A stretch of 64,000 nucleotides of DNA from Novipirellula herctigrandis. GTDB taxonomy: Bacteria > Planctomycetota > Planctomycetia > Pirellulales > Pirellulaceae. Made by a program: the position numbers and the translations under genes. Under the pieces are notes generated by a model. It was not told the DNA's origin, searched no databases, and saw only the letters and a program-made list of their open reading frames with translations. Position 1 is the stretch's first letter, and every line of letters begins with the position of its first letter. The DNA is taken from positions 2,909,922-2,973,921 of the forward strand of contig SJPJ01000001.1 in NCBI GenBank assembly GCA_007859835.1, read 5' to 3'. Shown here in pieces: positions 61,635 through 64,000 of this stretch.

Positions 61635-61662
61635 TTGACGCAGCACGAACCGATTTTATCGT
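61635..61662 (+). promoter_or_regulatory. Possible promoter of infA
   Basis: TTGACG and TATCGT are separated by 16 bp, about 105 bp before the infA start. The -10 match is partial (4 of 6). Confidence 0.3.
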
Positions 61663-61767
61663 GAATTCAGGGGTATCCCTGGCTGCGATGGACACCATGC
61701 CCTAGATTTTTCGCTGCCAGCTTGGTCTAATTCCGGCCACACGAACTTAAACACATAGGTCTGAAAC

Positions 61768-61989
61768 TTGGGAAAAAAAGAAGAAGCCTTCGAAGTCGAA
61801 GGTACCGTCACACAAGCACTCGCAAACACACGTTTCCGCGTCCAATTGGAAACGGGTAGCGAGGTTATGGCGCACGTCGCAGGACGAATGCGCAAGCACT
61901 TTATCCGTATCGTTCCTGGCGATAAGGTCCGGGTCGAACTATCGCCTTATGATTTGACAAAAGGTCGAATCGTCTTCCGAGAACGGTAG
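61768..61989 (+). CDS. infA: Translation initiation factor IF-1
   Basis: 73 residues, family length. There is no ATG or GTG in a suitable place; translation must start at the TTG at 61768 ([18 protein letters not shown]). The OB-fold features [21 protein letters not shown] and [20 protein letters not shown] are intact. IF-1 binds the ribosomal A site during initiation. The weak start may hold its level down. Confidence 0.95.
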   Translation: MGKKEEAFEVEGTVTQALANTRFRVQLETGSEVMAHVAGRMRKHFIRIVPGDKVRVELSPYDLTKGRIVFRER

Positions 61990-62071
61990 CGAGTTTACTG
62001 ACACAATGCCAACGGGAACCCTGCCTTTGGCTGATTCAGTTCACAGCGTCCGCTAGCTTCGGCAACCGTGC

Positions 62072-62123
62072 CTGCTGCCCAGAGCCACAAGACCTGCTGC
62101 CCAGAGCCACAAGACCTGCTGCG
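62072..62123. repeat. 22-bp tandem repeat, 2.4 copies
   Basis: Two identical 22-bp units beginning CCTGCTGCCCAGAGCC (62072, 62094) are followed by the first 8 bp of a third. The array lies between infA and the 3' end of trpC, about 50 bp from the trpC stop. Confidence 0.92.
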
Positions 62124-62172
62124 AACGCCGTAGCACCCCAAAGAGAGAGTGCGCCGCATTAGAACCGAAAGC

Positions 62173-62958
62173 TTATCGGTTATCACCCAACAACTCTCGG
62201 GTCGCCTGTTCAATGTCGGGCTTTCGCATCAGCGACTCGCCGACCAAGACAGCCTTCACACCAGCCTTACCCAGCCGGATCAAATCGTCGTGCGTACGGA
62301 TCCCACTTTCGCCAACCACCAACCGGTCACCTGGAATCAATTCCCGCATTCGAATCGTGTGTTCAATATCGGTGTGAAATGTCTTTAAGTCGCGATTATT
62401 GATTCCCACCAGCGGAGTGCCAGTTGCGAGCACGGCATCCAAATTCGACGGCTCGAACAACTCGATCAGAGTCTGAAGCCCCATTGCGACCGCCTCGTCG
62501 TGGAGCTTGACAAGCTCGTCCGCCGATAAGCATTCGGCAATCAACAAGGCACAATCCGCACCAGCCTCGCGAGCTTGCAGCAACTGGTAACGATCGACAA
62601 TGAAATCCTTCCTCAGCAACGGCACGTCAACCGCGCGGCGAACATCACGCAAATAGTCAAGCGACCCTTTAAAAAAGGGCTCGTCTGTTAGTACGCTGAT
62701 GCAGGCGGCACCCGCAGTGACGTATTGCTCGGCGATTTGAACCGGATTGAAATCATCGCGAATCAACCCTGCCGACGGGCTCGCTCGCTTCACTTCAGCG
62801 ATCAATTGCACTAATCCGCCACAGGCCAATGCTGCGTGAAAGTCTCGACATGGCGGCAACCCCGCAATCGCAGATTCCAAATCCGATTCGGGCCGATTCG
62901 CCTTATCATGAGCGATTGTTTTGCGAGTCTCAACAATGATTTTGTCTAGAATGGTCAT
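62173..62958 (-). CDS. trpC: Indole-3-glycerol phosphate synthase
   Basis: 261 residues from the ATG at 62958 (a TTG one codon earlier is less likely). TIM-barrel enzyme of tryptophan synthesis that converts CdRP to indole glycerol phosphate. Key motifs are [27 protein letters not shown] (catalytic Lys in the DFI strand region), [12 protein letters not shown] and [12 protein letters not shown]. Its ATG shares one base with the purH stop (TGATG), so it is translationally coupled to a purine gene. No other trp gene is in view. Confidence 0.97.
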   Translation of the reverse strand: MTILDKIIVETRKTIAHDKANRPESDLESAIAGLPPCRDFHAALACGGLVQLIAEVKRASPSAGLIRDDFNPVQIAEQYVTAGAACISVLTDEPFFKGSLDYLRDVRRAVDVPLLRKDFIVDRYQLLQAREAGADCALLIAECLSADELVKLHDEAVAMGLQTLIELFEPSNLDAVLATGTPLVGINNRDLKTFHTDIEHTIRMRELIPGDRLVVGESGIRTHDDLIRLGKAGVKAVLVGESLMRKPDIEQATRELLGDNR

Positions 62959-64000
62959 CAATGTTTGAAGTGCCGGCGGCCGGTTAAGACGAGAGGAATA
63001 CCATGCTGGTTACACGCTGCAATGACTTCGGAATCCCGCCGCGAACCACCAGGTTGAACCACAGCAACCACGCCCGCTTCGGCTGCCGCTTCGATCGAAT
63101 CGGGAAACGGAAAGAACGCGTCCGAAGCCAACACCGAACCACTCGCCCGGTCGCCTGCTTTGTCGATTGAAATTTCGACACTGTCGACACGGCTCATTTG
63201 CCCTGCGCCAACACCGATTAACGCAGTGTCTTTGGCCAATACAATCGCGTTACTCTTGACGTGACGAACCATTTCCCAAGCAAATGAGATGTCATCCCAA
63301 AGCTCATCGTCCACTTGGACATCGGTGACCGTCTTCCACTGCAACGGTGCACTGGTCATCCGGTCGGCGTCTTGGACAAGCATGCCGCCACTGATGAACC
63401 GTCGCTGAATCGCCGGTCCAGTGTCGTCCAAACGGCCAACTTGCATCAGCCGGACGTTATCTTTCCATTTGGGCCGTGTTGTGAGCAAGCCAACCGCACT
63501 GGCTTCGAAATCGGGCGCAACAATCGCTTCGATAAACAAACCGGGTTCGCACAGCAATTCCGCAGTTTCCACGTCAATCGTGCGATTGAATCCGAGGACC
63601 GAACCAAAGGCACTCAGTGGATCACCGGCCAGTGCTTTGCTGCATGCCGAAGCGATTCGCTCGGCTGTTGCGGCACCACAGGGATTGTTGTGCTTCATCA
63701 CCGATACCGCAGGCTGTGCGAAACCGCGAACGATTTCCAAGGCCGCGTCGAGATCAAGTAGGTTGTTGTACGAAAGCTCTTTGCCACTAATTTGCCGAGC
63801 GGAAACGAGGTTGGCCGATTTCACCGACGGATCGCTGTACAGAGCCGCCCGTTGATGAGGGTTTTCGCCGTAACGCAATTGGGCCTTGCGGCGAAGCGAC
63901 ATGTACATCGTCGAAGGAAATTCGCCCTTCAATGAATCGCCACGCATGTAATCGGCAATCGCTCGGTCGTAGCACGCAGTGTGCTCGAACGCCTCCGCAG
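62958..64000 (-). CDS. purH: Bifunctional AICAR transformylase/IMP cyclohydrolase, C-terminal part (5' end outside window)
   Basis: The reading frame continues to the window edge, where [15 protein letters not shown] is the normal PurH lead-in to the transformylase domain; the N-terminal cyclohydrolase is therefore outside. Visible motifs are [61 protein letters not shown] and [14 protein letters not shown]. The domain formylates AICAR and is followed by cyclisation to IMP. It ends in RRHFKH and is coupled to trpC. Confidence 0.97.
   Translation of the reverse strand, partial: AEAFEHTACYDRAIADYMRGDSLKGEFPSTMYMSLRRKAQLRYGENPHQRAALYSDPSVKSANLVSARQISGKELSYNNLLDLDAALEIVRGFAQPAVSVMKHNNPCGAATAERIASACSKALAGDPLSAFGSVLGFNRTIDVETAELLCEPGLFIEAIVAPDFEASAVGLLTTRPKWKDNVRLMQVGRLDDTGPAIQRRFISGGMLVQDADRMTSAPLQWKTVTDVQVDDELWDDISFAWEMVRHVKSNAIVLAKDTALIGVGAGQMSRVDSVEISIDKAGDRASGSVLASDAFFPFPDSIEAAAEAGVVAVVQPGGSRRDSEVIAACNQHGIPLVLTGRRHFKH

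Larger units (their letters stand above)
61421..61767 (+). other. Intergenic region between rpsI and infA (347 bp), no gene
   Basis: Apart from a terminator-like hairpin near its start (61511-61540) and a possible promoter (TTGACG at 61635, TATCGT at 61657) I see no gene, RNA or repeat. Confidence 0.6.

Overview
The window looks like chromosomal DNA of a marine planctomycete of the Pirellulaceae, close to Rhodopirellula. This rests on gene content: a DUF1549/DUF1553 plus DUF1501 pair, a DUF1080 protein, an SHD1-domain protein, a secreted protein ending in the planctomycete RFFGTAPLLPY-type tail, a DUF1559-like fragment joined to a haem motif, and LL-diaminopimelate aminotransferase. Genes are densely packed, GTG/TTG starts are common, and many starts lack a clear Shine-Dalgarno sequence. 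I see no prophage, insertion sequence, CRISPR array or rRNA operon. One tRNA (Ala-GGC) is present.

Layout. 1-6.4 kb: the end of a repeat-bearing protein, then a minus-strand Tad/Flp-type cluster (two TadE-like proteins, a TadG-like von Willebrand protein, a small coiled-coil membrane protein, and an exported HEAT protein with a degenerate receiver-like domain). 6.6-10.2 kb: an SHD1 protein and TypA/BipA. 10.8-18.7 kb: a complete Na+-translocating NADH:quinone reductase operon nqrABCDEF, followed by an ApbE flavin transferase fused to an NqrM-like iron-sulfur maturation module, and by ppnP. 18.8-24.9 kb: a planctomycete cytochrome/DUF1501 pair and an M28 peptidase. 25.2-28.9 kb: an envelope block (Skp/OmpH, LpxC, LpxA, a Gfo/Idh/MocA oxidoreductase). 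29-32.3 kb: a cofactor operon, transcribed cobA-hemD, mobA, moeA. 32.4-37 kb: rpsT, dapL, a membrane protein, an orphan histidine kinase and a DUF1080 protein with a long Lys/Ala tail. 37.2-46.2 kb: tRNA-Ala, an ABC-F ATPase, sucA, an rRNA-methyltransferase-like protein, an S41 protease and a TPR-like exported protein. 46.4-51.1 kb: two sodium-type transporters and a haem-motif protein. 51.2-56.4 kb: an NtrC-type two-component pair and an EF-G-like GTPase. 56.7-64 kb: an esterase, MsrB, a secreted protein, a membrane protein, rplM-rpsI, infA, trpC and the 3' part of purH.

How the parts fit. NQR exports Na+, and the DUF3311/SSS symporter and the SLC13-type permease are plausible users of that gradient. 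ApbE would add FMN to NqrB and NqrC, both of which carry the required D-G-x-S-G-A-T motif; the fused NqrM part would serve iron-sulfur assembly in NQR. The MobA/MoeA and CobA-HemD block joins molybdenum cofactor and sirohaem synthesis, which suggests nitrate or sulfite reduction elsewhere. LpxC and LpxA support a lipid A-containing outer membrane.

The most unusual DNA-level pattern is a set of short tandem duplications (15-22 bp, each of different sequence) at gene ends. In five cases the duplicated unit contains the gene's own stop codon. The most notable protein-level feature is the ApbE-NqrM fusion. All assignments come from reading the sequence; no database search was run.
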